Source: Mycobacterium sp. 1245111.1 (GTDB lineage Bacteria; Actinomycetota; Actinomycetes; Mycobacteriales; Mycobacteriaceae). From it: DNA of 64,000 nt. A model generated the notes under the pieces. It searched no databases, was not told where the DNA came from, and saw only the letters and a program-made list of their open reading frames with translations. The stretch spans positions 1 through 64,000 of the forward strand of contig NZ_LZLV01000112.1 in NCBI RefSeq assembly GCF_001673405.1, given 5' to 3'. Below, in pieces: positions 9,632 to 17,666 of this stretch (within the stretch, counting starts at the first letter, position 1; every line of letters begins with the position of its first letter). The position numbers and the translations under genes were made by a program.

Positions 9632-9656
9632 AGACGTCGTCCGCACTGACACAGTG

Positions 9657-9695
9657 TGTAACAATTGAACAATATTTGACCTGCTGACTATAGCG
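9657..9695 (-). promoter_or_regulatory. Shared regulon operator upstream of the mce operon (site 1)
   Basis: On the minus strand this reads CAGGTC-N7-GTTCAATTGTTACA, matching the locus consensus TAGAAC-N7-GTTC(A/T)A(T/C)TGT best in the right half. An ATAGTCA element lies 5' of it on the minus strand, exactly as in site 13 (56109-56146). Together the two sites align over about 40 bp. Confidence 0.6.
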
Positions 9696-9763
9696 GGGTC
9701 CCCGGGGCAGCTCAACGGAACCGGGGAGAAAGGCAAGGATCTAGGAAAGACCAGGCGTGGTAT

Positions 9764-10387
9764 TCAGGCCCCGTTGCACACAGTCGAGTCTCGGATGGTG
9801 TTGCCGTAGACGTTGGCGATGGCGATGTTGGCGTTGATAACACCGGAAACGTCTCGTTGCCGCATCTTGGCGCTGATCTGGGTGAGCTGGTACCAGAGGT
9901 GGTACAGCGAATCACCTTGATACAGCGGTGAATACTGATTCTTGTCGTAGTTGACGACGTAGAGAGTGTGGACCCGCGTATCGAGAAAAGCAGCTGATCG
10001 GTCCACGTTGGCGACCACCGTATCGCCGGATGGCTGAATACCGGGCGCTGACCAGACGTCGTGGTGATCCCCGAGGGCGTGCTGAAAGGCCAAGACCTGG
10101 CCCATAAGCTGGTCGTACTGAGCGTCGAACCATTGGCAGGATTCGCGCTCGGCGTTGACCTGTTCGACCGTGACGTGACTTTGCCACACGTTGTACGGAA
10201 AAGCCGAGTAGTTCGGTTGCCACTCCGAGGGGTGCGGCTCAAACACCGGCAATGGTTGGGGGACTTGGTAATCAGCGCGTGCTCCGGCAGGTATTGCGGT
10301 AGCGGTGAGATATAGCAGCACTGCAATCTCGGCGGCCACTCGCCCAACACTGCGGTATGGCTGCCGCAGCATCGGAGGCTTACACAC
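9764..10387 (-). CDS. Putative exported protein of unknown function
   Basis: 207 aa from a GTG at 10387; an ATG at 10372 gives 202 aa and a cleaner signal peptide. The N-terminus has basic residues, a hydrophobic core and an Ala-Arg-Ala | Asp site around residue 37-40, so export by the Sec route is likely. The mature part is rich in Tyr, Trp, Gln and Asn. It has two cysteines, one at Glu-Ser-Cys-Gln-Trp and one close to the C-terminus, that could form a disulfide. I do not recognise the family. It directly follows the mycofactocin-type SDR gene (8-bp overlap) and precedes the mce operon, so an envelope or binding role in uptake is possible but unproven. Confidence 0.65.
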   Translation of the reverse strand: MCKPPMLRQPYRSVGRVAAEIAVLLYLTATAIPAGARADYQVPQPLPVFEPHPSEWQPNYSAFPYNVWQSHVTVEQVNAERESCQWFDAQYDQLMGQVLAFQHALGDHHDVWSAPGIQPSGDTVVANVDRSAAFLDTRVHTLYVVNYDKNQYSPLYQGDSLYHLWYQLTQISAKMRQRDVSGVINANIAIANVYGNTIRDSTVCNGA

Positions 10388-11237
10388 CCATCTTCAGCCC
10401 AGCGCCGCCGTCGATGAAGAGCTGTTGTCCGGTGAGGTAGCGAGATTCATCGGAAGCGAGATAGACGACTGCGTGAGAGACATCCTCAGGCTCGATATAG
10501 GGGATCGGCATTGCCTGCAGAATTGGGAAGACGACCTCAGCGTCTTCACGGCTCGGTTCGGGTAGGTCTGGGCGAAAGACTCGATACATCGAAAGATTGT
10601 GCAGCATATCGGTATTGACGCTGGTCGGGTGAACCGCATTGACCCGGATATTGTGCGGGGCCATTGTCAGCGCCAACGCCTTGGTGTAGTCGCGCACCAT
10701 CTTTTTCGCCATTCCATATCCAGCACCGCCGGGGCCTTGCGGCCCACCGCCGGTGGCCAGATCTTTCTGGTCAACTAATCCCGCGATAGAGCCCGTCACA
10801 ATGACAGAGCCGCCAGCGGTGAGGTGGTCGAGGCCGAGATGCACCGTGTTGACCACTCCGACAAAGTCGACGTCGAAGGCGTCGATGAACCCGCGATAGG
10901 GAATGTGGTTGCCCTGCGGGCAGATTCCGGCATTGGCCACTACGACGTGCAGACCGCCGAGCTCGGCGACAGCGGCATCAAGAGCCTTCTTGAGCGCACT
11001 GCGATCGCGGACGTCCACCACCGCGGCAACCACGCGCCGCCCCGACTTCTCGACGAGCTTTGCGGTCTCGTCGAGGTCAGCTTGAGTCGCAAGAGGGTAC
11101 TCGTTGGATTCGATATTGGCGCAGATGTCGAGGGCGATGATGTCGGCACCTTCGTCGGCCATGTGGACCGCGTGGCTGCGGCCCTGACCGCGGGCTGCGC
11201 CGGTGACAACAGCCACCTTGCCGGTGAGACGGTTCAT
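10380..11237 (-). CDS. Mycofactocin-coupled SDR family oxidoreductase
   Basis: 285 aa. The Thr-Gly-Ala-Ala-Arg-Gly-Gln-Gly motif near residue 12 is followed by the short insertion after beta-2 (Asp-Ile-Cys-Ala-Asn-Ile-Glu-Ser) that marks SDRs with non-exchangeable NAD whose electrons go to mycofactocin. The active site has Ser in Val-Thr-Gly-Ser and Tyr-Gly-Met-Ala-Lys. It probably oxidises a secondary alcohol of the imported substrate or of a P450 product. The gene is divergent from a P450 gene across a 117-bp region with one operator. Mycofactocin biosynthesis genes are not in the window. Confidence 0.88.
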   Translation of the reverse strand: MNRLTGKVAVVTGAARGQGRSHAVHMADEGADIIALDICANIESNEYPLATQADLDETAKLVEKSGRRVVAAVVDVRDRSALKKALDAAVAELGGLHVVVANAGICPQGNHIPYRGFIDAFDVDFVGVVNTVHLGLDHLTAGGSVIVTGSIAGLVDQKDLATGGGPQGPGGAGYGMAKKMVRDYTKALALTMAPHNIRVNAVHPTSVNTDMLHNLSMYRVFRPDLPEPSREDAEVVFPILQAMPIPYIEPEDVSHAVVYLASDESRYLTGQQLFIDGGAGLKMGV

Positions 11238-11284
11238 CTACCCCTCCATTGGGGACGGCGGACAGAACATCGATGCGTTGGATG

Positions 11285-11312
11285 ATAGAACACTCAGTGT
11301 TAATCTGTCACA
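11285..11312 (+). promoter_or_regulatory. Shared regulon operator between divergent SDR and P450 genes (site 2)
   Basis: Left half ATAGAAC at 11285-11291 and right block CTGTCACA at 11305-11312, the same 20-bp offset as in sites 8 and 14. A perfect AACACT-C-AGTGTT palindrome sits in the centre. One site would serve both the minus-strand SDR and the plus-strand P450 operon. Confidence 0.7.
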
Positions 11313-11354
11313 TGTGGTCGTGTCGCCGGGAGCTGCCGTGGGCGCTGATGCCGT

Positions 11355-12575
11355 ATGACGGTCCAGCAGGAGCAGATCGGGCTGGAGTTTTTCGCCGACG
11401 CCAACATTCAAAACCCGTATCCGCTGTATGACCGGATGCGAGCGCAGGGGCCGGTGCACCCAATTGCCGATTCGGGCTTTTACGCAGTCTGTGGCTGGGA
11501 CTCGATTACCGATGTGCTGGCGCGACCCGAAGACTTTTCGTCGAACTTGACGGCGACGATGACCTACGCGCCAGATCGCGGTGTCTCGGCATACGAACTC
11601 GACCGACTCGGCGGCCCGACCCACGTGCTGGCGACCGCCGACGACCCATCTCATGCGGTCCACCGCAAAATGCTGGTTCCGCAGCTGGCGGTCAAACGCA
11701 TTGGCGCAGCAGAGGATTTCGTCGCCGAAACCGCTCAGCGTTTGTGGCTCGACGCGCTAGGCAGTGACGGTATCGAGTGGATGAGCGCAATGGCGAACCG
11801 GCTGCCGATGATGGTGGTGGGCAGAATCCTCGGTGTGCCCGACCACGACGTCGACATGCTCATCGCATCCGGTCTCGCGATGACTCAACTGCTCGATGGC
11901 CTCGTTGACGCGGTCGGCCTGGCTGCGGCGAGTGCGGCGGCCACGGAGCTTCACGCTTACATCGGCGAGCACTTCGAGAGCGCGGCGGCCGACCCCGGTG
12001 ACAACCTCATGGGCGACCTGGCGATCGCCTGCGCTACCGGTGAGCTCGATGACTTTACCGCCCGGGTCATGATGCTCACCCTATTCAGCGCCGCGGGGGA
12101 GTCCACGGCATCGTTACTGGGAAGCGCCATGTGGGTATTGACTAGCCAGCCCGACATCCAGCGTGAACTGCGCGCTGATGGTGGCTTGCTCGGCGCCTTC
12201 ATCGAGGAGACGCTTCGTTACGAAGCACCGTTTCGCGGTCACTATCGTCATGTCGTCCACGACACCACCCTCAGTGGAGTCACCTTGCCCGCAGGTTCGC
12301 GCCTGTTGCTGCTGTGGGGCGCAGCCAACCGTGATCCTGCTCATTTCGACGCCCCCAATGAATTCCGGTTGGATCGACCGAAAAGCAAGAGCCACCTCAC
12401 ATTCGGAAAGGGCACCCACTTCTGCGTGGGCGCGGCGCTGGCCCGGATGGAAGCCCGGATCGTGTTGGAGTCGGTGCTTGCCCACACCGAATGGATCGAC
12501 GCCGTCGACACCGGCCGCTGGCTGCCGAGCATCTTGGTCCGCAGGCTCGAGCGACTGCGGCTAGCGGTCACGTGA
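11355..12575 (+). CDS. Cytochrome P450
   Basis: 406 aa, the length of soluble bacterial P450s. The I-helix has Ala-Ala-Gly-Glu-Ser-Thr. The ExxR motif is Glu-Glu-Thr-Leu-Arg. The haem loop is Phe-Gly-Lys-Gly-Thr-His-Phe-Cys with Cys357 as thiolate ligand. It should hydroxylate a hydrophobic substrate using electrons from a ferredoxin. First gene of a small operon with an NTF2-like protein and an SDR, suggesting hydroxylation followed by alcohol oxidation. No strong ribosome-binding site precedes the ATG at 11355. The CYP family cannot be named by eye. Confidence 0.93.
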   Translation: MTVQQEQIGLEFFADANIQNPYPLYDRMRAQGPVHPIADSGFYAVCGWDSITDVLARPEDFSSNLTATMTYAPDRGVSAYELDRLGGPTHVLATADDPSHAVHRKMLVPQLAVKRIGAAEDFVAETAQRLWLDALGSDGIEWMSAMANRLPMMVVGRILGVPDHDVDMLIASGLAMTQLLDGLVDAVGLAAASAAATELHAYIGEHFESAAADPGDNLMGDLAIACATGELDDFTARVMMLTLFSAAGESTASLLGSAMWVLTSQPDIQRELRADGGLLGAFIEETLRYEAPFRGHYRHVVHDTTLSGVTLPAGSRLLLLWGAANRDPAHFDAPNEFRLDRPKSKSHLTFGKGTHFCVGAALARMEARIVLESVLAHTEWIDAVDTGRWLPSILVRRLERLRLAVT

Positions 12576-12602
12576 GACGTCGCCTAACGGGAAGCGACGA
12601 CC

Positions 12603-13022
12603 ATGGCCGGTGATATCGACGTCGTGGCGTTCCACGAACTGGCGCAGGCGAAAGCACGCTACTGCCGGCTGCTGGATAGTAAGGACTGGACGGGGTTGAG
12701 CGAATTGCTCACCGAAGATATGGAATTCGACCTCAGCGACAGCAATCCCGACGTACCGTCCATCACCGGACGCGACAATGTGCTCGATGCCGTGCAGACG
12801 TCAGTTGCCGGCGCCAAGACCGTGCATCAAGTCCACGCACCGGAATTCGATCTCCACGGCGACGAGGCCTCGGTCATCTGGGCGGTCCAGGAGCGAGTTG
12901 TGTGGGACAACGGCACATCGCTGACGGCTTTCGGCCACTACCACGACCGTTGGGTCCGCGTCGCAGGTCAATGGAAGATCTCCGCGCTACGCCTGACCCA
13001 TTTGGTCATGGAGTTCGGGTAA
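12603..13022 (+). CDS. NTF2-like/SnoaL-like protein
   Basis: 139 aa. The pattern Ala-Lys-Ala-Arg-Tyr-Cys-Arg-Leu-Leu-Asp, then Leu-Leu-Thr-Glu-Asp-Met-Glu-Phe, and a C-terminal Tyr-His-Asp-Arg-Trp-Val segment, is typical of the small cone-shaped NTF2-like fold (SnoaL, ketosteroid isomerase, scytalone dehydratase relatives). Members may be isomerases, hydratases or binding proteins, and the reaction cannot be read from the sequence. It lies 27 bp after the P450 and before an SDR. It is one of four such proteins in the window. Confidence 0.8.
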   Translation: MAGDIDVVAFHELAQAKARYCRLLDSKDWTGLSELLTEDMEFDLSDSNPDVPSITGRDNVLDAVQTSVAGAKTVHQVHAPEFDLHGDEASVIWAVQERVVWDNGTSLTAFGHYHDRWVRVAGQWKISALRLTHLVMEFG

Positions 13023-13097
13023 TCCGATGAACGGCATCGATTCCCGCCGAAATCTCGGTGCTGCCACTGAGCACAACGCCGTGTCAAGGAGAGACAG

Positions 13098-13904
13098 ATG
13101 GTATTGCGTCGAGATGCTGTATCGCTCGAAGATCGAGTAGCAGTAGTCACCGGCGGCGGCGCCGGGATCGGGCAAGCGATCGCAGCCGCGCTAGCCGAAT
13201 TCGGCGCCAGGGTGGCGATCTGGGACAAAGACGAAGGGGCGGTCACCTCCACGGCAGACGAGATCGGCGTGCTCGGCTGCGTCACCGACGTGCGCGATGC
13301 CGAACAAGTAGACGCAGCACTCACCAAGACCATCGAAATGCATGGCATCCCAAGTATTTTGGTCAACAGCGCAGGAGGCGTGTTCTGGTCGGGCTTGCTG
13401 GAGACGTCTCCGAACGGCTGGGAAGCGCTCATTCGCCTCAATCTGACGCAGGTTCTCCTGTGCACTCAGAGGGTCGCGCGCGCGATGGTGAGTACTCAGA
13501 CCGGCGGCAGCATCATCAATATCACCACGATCGAAGGGGGCCGGGCTGCACCCGGTTTTGCGGCCTACGCCGCGGCCAAGGCCGGCGTCGACAACTTCAC
13601 CAAGACCGCCGCCCTTGAGCTCGCCCCGCACGGCATCCGCGTCAACGGACTCGCACCCGACTTCACGCTCACCGAGAGCCTGCGCAAGATGGCACCAGTC
13701 GGTGCCGAGAATGCCGCATTCATGGTCCCCTTGGGCCGCGCCGGCCATGTCGACGAGATGGCTGGCGCAGCAGTGTTTCTCGCGAGCGACCTCGGCTCGT
13801 ACGTGACCGGGCAGACGCTGCACGTCGACGGGGGCACGGCGGCGGCGGGGGGTTGGTACCACCATCCAGACGGCGGCCACTACATACTCGGCCGCCCAAC
13901 GTGA
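13098..13904 (+). CDS. SDR family oxidoreductase
   Basis: 268 aa. The cofactor motif is Thr-Gly-Gly-Gly-Ala-Gly-Ile-Gly near residue 17, and the catalytic motif is Tyr-Ala-Ala-Ala-Lys with Asn-Ser-Ala-Gly at the NNAG position. Classical SDR length. Asp-Lys-Asp after beta-2 favours NAD(H). A GGAGAGACAG sequence lies just upstream of the ATG at 13098. Last gene of the P450 operon, so it probably oxidises the alcohol made by that P450 or the related CoA ester. Confidence 0.88.
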   Translation: MVLRRDAVSLEDRVAVVTGGGAGIGQAIAAALAEFGARVAIWDKDEGAVTSTADEIGVLGCVTDVRDAEQVDAALTKTIEMHGIPSILVNSAGGVFWSGLLETSPNGWEALIRLNLTQVLLCTQRVARAMVSTQTGGSIINITTIEGGRAAPGFAAYAAAKAGVDNFTKTAALELAPHGIRVNGLAPDFTLTESLRKMAPVGAENAAFMVPLGRAGHVDEMAGAAVFLASDLGSYVTGQTLHVDGGTAAAGGWYHHPDGGHYILGRPT

Positions 13905-14038
13905 GTCTGCGATGGAGACGCCGAGATCGTTCGTACCGACGACGGCCACCGACTTGTGTTGCGGCACCGAGCCGCCCGGGTGGGCAGACACGCGGTCTCC
14001 TTCGTGAGTGTTCGTGATCGCCTACCTGTCGCTGCTGA

Positions 14039-15319
14039 TCACATCGCCGTGCGGCTGTCGTGCCCCATCGCTGCCGGCTCGCGTTCGAACTCGCGGACCA
14101 TGGCCTGCACCGTGTACGACGCCGCCAAACGACCATCACGGGTGTAGACCCGCCCTTCGCCCTGAACCAGGCCGCGTCCCGACCAGAACGCCCGGTTGGC
14201 GTACAAGAGCCATTCGGTGACGTCGATGTCGTCGTGGAAGGCGATGGTGGCTTTCATGATGCCGGTCGACAGGCTGCGGTGTGCGAGTGCTTCACCGAAC
14301 CCGGGATGGGGAAGCATTCCCGCCGCGATCGTCCAGTGCGTCGTGGACTGTGCCAAGAGCGCTTGATGCAGGTGGGGTGAGCCGGGGTTGTCCCGGAAGC
14401 GCGCCCAGGCGTTGATGATTGGCGGGCCGACGCGGTCGGGGTCGGCATCGTAGGCGGCGTCGACGATGCGTAGTTCCCGGCCTGTCATGCCGAAGCCAGC
14501 GAAGGGTGTGGCGGCATCGGGGTCTGGCACGTCGGGCATCGGTTCGACGTCGCGAATGACGTCGGGTGCACCTGAGTCCGCCAACATCAGGCCGACGCAG
14601 CGCAGGCTGTCGTGCTGGCTGATCCGCACCTCAGTCGTCGAAAATGTGCGGCCCCGACGCAGCACGTCCACGGCTACATCGACGGGTGCAGTGAACGATG
14701 CCGACTTGGTGAAGATCATCGATGCTGACGTGATGCGTTGATTGGCCAGAACTTTCGTTGCAGCGACGATGGCCTGAGCGGCGAACTGGCCTCCTTCGAC
14801 GACGTCGCGCCCACTCGGGCCGTGCGCTGGACCGATGAACCGGGTATCTCCCGCCGGTTCGACGTCGATCAGCCGTAATAGCTCGGCCGCGTCACCCCAC
14901 AGTGGAAACGAGGCCGGCACCCGTGAGCCGTCCGGCCAACGTTCGACGACAACCACCCGGACATTGCGGCTGTAGAACGACACGTATCCCGCGATGCCCG
15001 CAACCTCGTCGAGCGGTTCGCGGTAGGTCCAGGCGACATTCGCCTGAGCGGGCGCCGCTTCCACCAGGTTCCAGTACGTCGCAACACCTTTGAACGGACA
15101 CACGGTGGTGTCCTCCGAATCGGCGAAATGCTGCCAATGCACTGAGGATTGCGGAAAGTAAAGGCGGTCGACATGATCGGTTTCACTCACGACCAGGCAT
15201 GCATCGCTCTCGGCCAGCAAAAGGTCGCCGGACCACACTTGGCCAGTAAACGGGCACGGTGTGATGTCGATGCGATAGTCGGGAAATCTCGGCCACGCCG
15301 ACTCAACCTGTGTCGTCAT
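14039..15319 (-). CDS. DUF427 domain fused to an acyl-CoA thioesterase II (TesB-like) domain
   Basis: 426 aa with two parts. Residues ~15-115 carry the DUF427 pattern (Thr-Val-Cys-Pro-Phe-Lys-Gly-Val-Ala-Thr-Tyr-Trp, then Ala-Trp-Thr-Tyr-Arg-Glu-Pro). Residues ~140-425 form a double hot-dog TesB-like thioesterase, with Val-Glu-Gly-Gly-Gln-Phe-Ala-Ala-Gln-Ala at the start of the first helix and an Ala-Ser-Tyr-Thr-Val-Gln end typical of the second half. It would hydrolyse an acyl-CoA and release free acid or CoA. It follows the ligase gene by 86 bp in the same direction. The role of DUF427 is unknown. The 134-bp gap before it (13905-14038) shows nothing recognisable. Confidence 0.82.
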   Translation of the reverse strand: MTTQVESAWPRFPDYRIDITPCPFTGQVWSGDLLLAESDACLVVSETDHVDRLYFPQSSVHWQHFADSEDTTVCPFKGVATYWNLVEAAPAQANVAWTYREPLDEVAGIAGYVSFYSRNVRVVVVERWPDGSRVPASFPLWGDAAELLRLIDVEPAGDTRFIGPAHGPSGRDVVEGGQFAAQAIVAATKVLANQRITSASMIFTKSASFTAPVDVAVDVLRRGRTFSTTEVRISQHDSLRCVGLMLADSGAPDVIRDVEPMPDVPDPDAATPFAGFGMTGRELRIVDAAYDADPDRVGPPIINAWARFRDNPGSPHLHQALLAQSTTHWTIAAGMLPHPGFGEALAHRSLSTGIMKATIAFHDDIDVTEWLLYANRAFWSGRGLVQGEGRVYTRDGRLAASYTVQAMVREFEREPAAMGHDSRTAM

Positions 15320-15405
15320 GTGTCCTCACTTCCGTCGCTCCGAATTCCGGTAGGTATTCGCGCTGTCAAACCCGTTGCGCCTATGGCGATTACGGCTGCT
15401 GCTCC

Positions 15406-16911
15406 TTAGGCGCTCTGGCTGGCGTTGAGTTCGGTGACGAGCTCGCGGCGAAGCACCTTGCCCGTCGCGTTGGTGGGCAGCTCGGCGCGGAAAACGACTC
15501 TGTCGGGTGTGCGGCTACCGCGTAGTTGGGAGCGCACGAAGCTGCGCAGATCCTCGGCATCCGGGGTGCTGCGATCGGTGGGGACGACGACGGCGACGAT
15601 GATTTGGCCCCACTCGGGATCGTCGGCGCCCACGACGGCGCAATCACGCACCTGTGGGTGCTCGACAAGGACGTCTTCGATTTCGGCTGGGGCGATGTTC
15701 TCCCCGCCGCGGATGATGGTGTCGTCGGAGCGGCCGCCGATGAACAGGTAGCCGTCCGCGTCCAGGTGGGCGACGTCGCGTGTGGCGAACCAGCCCTGGT
15801 CGTCGAGGACCGATCCGATGCCGGTGTAGCGGCCGGATACCTGCTCTCCGCGCACGTAGAGTTCGCCTGTTTCGTTCGGGCCCAAGATCGTGCCGTCGCC
15901 GGCACGGATTTGAACGTCGATGGTGGGGACCGGTTGGCCGACCGAGCCGAGGCGTCGGGCGACGGCGGGATCGTCGGAGGCGGCCGCGGCGCGGTGATCT
16001 TCGGGACCGAGAACGGCAATCGTCGAGCTGGTCTCGGTGAGGCCGTAGGCGTTGACGAAGCCGACGTCGGGTAGCAGGTGGAGGGCTTTGCGGATGAGGG
16101 GAAGGGCGACCTTGGAGCCTCCGTAAGCCAGAGTCCGCAGCGTCGGCAGAGTGGTGTTGGTGGTCTCCAGTGCGGTGACGATGCGGTCCAGCATGGTGGG
16201 CACCACCGTTGCCGAGGTCACCGCTTCGGCATCGACCAGGCGGATCCAGGCGTCGGCGTCGAAGGTGGTGAGATACACCATCTTTCGGCCGGCGTAAGGG
16301 TTGGACAGTGCCGCGGATACCCCGGCTATGTGGTAGGGCGGCACGCATATCAGCGCGGCGTCTCCGGGGCGAGCGGAGTCGAACTCGACGGTGCCGGTGA
16401 TGTAGCTGGTGAGGTTGTTATGGGTCAGTTCAACGGCTTTCGGGGCCGAGGTGGTGCCCGAGGTGAACAGCACCACCGCAGCCTCGTCGGGGTCAGCGAA
16501 CTCGGCGACGGGCTCGGCTGTGCCGGCAGCCGCTACAAACTCCGCTGCGGACATGGTGGCGAATCCCGCGTCGCCCACCGCCTCGCGGTAGGTGTCGTCG
16601 ACGATGACGAGTGGTCTGGGTAGTCGCTGGATTAGGGTGCGCAGGCTATCGGCGGATAGTCGGTAGTTCAACGGCGTCACTGGCACCGCAGCGCGGGCGG
16701 AGGCAAACAGCAGCAGTGGCAGCATCGCTCCGCCGACCCCGACGTAGGCCACGTGCGCGGCTTCCGACGACGCGATGACGCCCGCCCCGCCGTCGGCGAG
16801 CGTGCTTAGTTCGTCCAGCGGCAGCCGTTGTTCGTCTGAGACAAGTGCGGCATCGCCAGTGGACCCCAGAGCCGAACCCTGTGCCATTTCCAACAGCAGC
16901 GAGATGCTCAT
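15406..16911 (-). CDS. Acyl-CoA synthetase (class I adenylate-forming, FadD-like)
   Basis: 501 aa from the ATG at 16911, which overlaps the SDR stop by 4 bp. Motifs in order: P-loop Thr-Ser-Gly-Thr-Thr-Ser-Ala-Pro-Lys, Tyr-Gly-Leu-Thr-Glu-Thr, the hinge region Gly-Gly-Arg-Ser-Asp-Asp, and the C-terminal catalytic Lys in Asn-Ala-Thr-Gly-Lys-Val. It activates a carboxylic acid to its CoA thioester through an acyl-AMP. It lies in an operon with an aldehyde dehydrogenase and an SDR, so the acid is probably made by the alcohol-aldehyde-acid steps encoded just upstream. Confidence 0.93.
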   Translation of the reverse strand: MSISLLLEMAQGSALGSTGDAALVSDEQRLPLDELSTLADGGAGVIASSEAAHVAYVGVGGAMLPLLLFASARAAVPVTPLNYRLSADSLRTLIQRLPRPLVIVDDTYREAVGDAGFATMSAAEFVAAAGTAEPVAEFADPDEAAVVLFTSGTTSAPKAVELTHNNLTSYITGTVEFDSARPGDAALICVPPYHIAGVSAALSNPYAGRKMVYLTTFDADAWIRLVDAEAVTSATVVPTMLDRIVTALETTNTTLPTLRTLAYGGSKVALPLIRKALHLLPDVGFVNAYGLTETSSTIAVLGPEDHRAAAASDDPAVARRLGSVGQPVPTIDVQIRAGDGTILGPNETGELYVRGEQVSGRYTGIGSVLDDQGWFATRDVAHLDADGYLFIGGRSDDTIIRGGENIAPAEIEDVLVEHPQVRDCAVVGADDPEWGQIIVAVVVPTDRSTPDAEDLRSFVRSQLRGSRTPDRVVFRAELPTNATGKVLRRELVTELNASQSA

Positions 16912-17666
16912 AACTTCATGGGCCCAGATGGCGACTTCACCGAGAGGTAGTCCAGCCCGACGTTCGGGTTGTCGATCGCGCCGCCGAAGACACCCGCGAG
17001 CACGTCGGCGACTCCCTCGGGGGTCATGCGGCTCTGCTGGACCAGCCCGCGCGACATCCAGTCGCCGACAACGGTTCCCAGCAGGTCCGGGTCGAAGGCG
17101 GAGGTGAAGTCGGTCGGGACCGTGCCGGCGACTTCGACGCAGGTGAATCGGTATCCGGGGTGTTCCAGACGCCACGCTACGAGTAGGCGCTCCATCGCGG
17201 CTTTGCTCGTGGAGTATGCGCCGAGGGCGTGATGGGGGGATCGGATCGAATCCGATGAGAGTGCGGCGAGGATCGCGGACGGTGTCATTACCGGCAGGTG
17301 CGACCGCACGACTTGATGCAGACCGATGACGTTGGTGTTCATCACCGCCGTCCAGTCTTCGGGTTCGGTGTCGACCATCATCTTCAGTGGGGCGTAGCCG
17401 GCGCTGTATACCAACAGATCGATCTGGCCGAGAACGTCTTTGGCCGTTTGGGCCGCAGTGACGCAGTCGGCGAAGGAGCAGACGTCGACGCCCACTGCTG
17501 TGGCATCGCCGGAGGCCGCGACGACCTCGGCGAGCTTGTCGCTGCGACGGGCCGACAGAACGAGCTGGGCTCCTTCTTTGCCGGCCCGGATGGCGAACGC
17601 TCGCCCGATGCCAGCCGATGCGCCGACTACGACGATGCGCTTGCCTGCCAAGGATCGTTCGCTCAT
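16908..17666 (-). CDS. SDR family oxidoreductase
   Basis: 252 aa. The cofactor motif is Val-Gly-Ala-Ser-Ala-Gly-Ile-Gly near the N-terminus and the active-site motif is Tyr-Ser-Thr-Ser-Lys. The usual NNAG is Tyr-Ser-Ala-Gly here. Arg residues after beta-2 (Ala-Arg-Arg-Ser-Asp-Lys) suggest NADP(H). It overlaps the aldehyde dehydrogenase stop by 4 bp and the ligase start by 4 bp, so the three are translationally coupled and probably act on one intermediate. Confidence 0.88.
   Translation of the reverse strand: MSERSLAGKRIVVVGASAGIGRAFAIRAGKEGAQLVLSARRSDKLAEVVAASGDATAVGVDVCSFADCVTAAQTAKDVLGQIDLLVYSAGYAPLKMMVDTEPEDWTAVMNTNVIGLHQVVRSHLPVMTPSAILAALSSDSIRSPHHALGAYSTSKAAMERLLVAWRLEHPGYRFTCVEVAGTVPTDFTSAFDPDLLGTVVGDWMSRGLVQQSRMTPEGVADVLAGVFGGAIDNPNVGLDYLSVKSPSGPMKL

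Noticed and set aside
9445..9672. Minus-strand 75-codon frame in the mce leader
   Set aside because: It would start inside the operator, overlaps yrbEA, and has no recognisable motif or ribosome-binding site.
13905..14038. Possible small gene between convergent SDR and DUF427-thioesterase genes
   Set aside because: Short frames only, with no ribosome-binding site or similarity to anything recognised.
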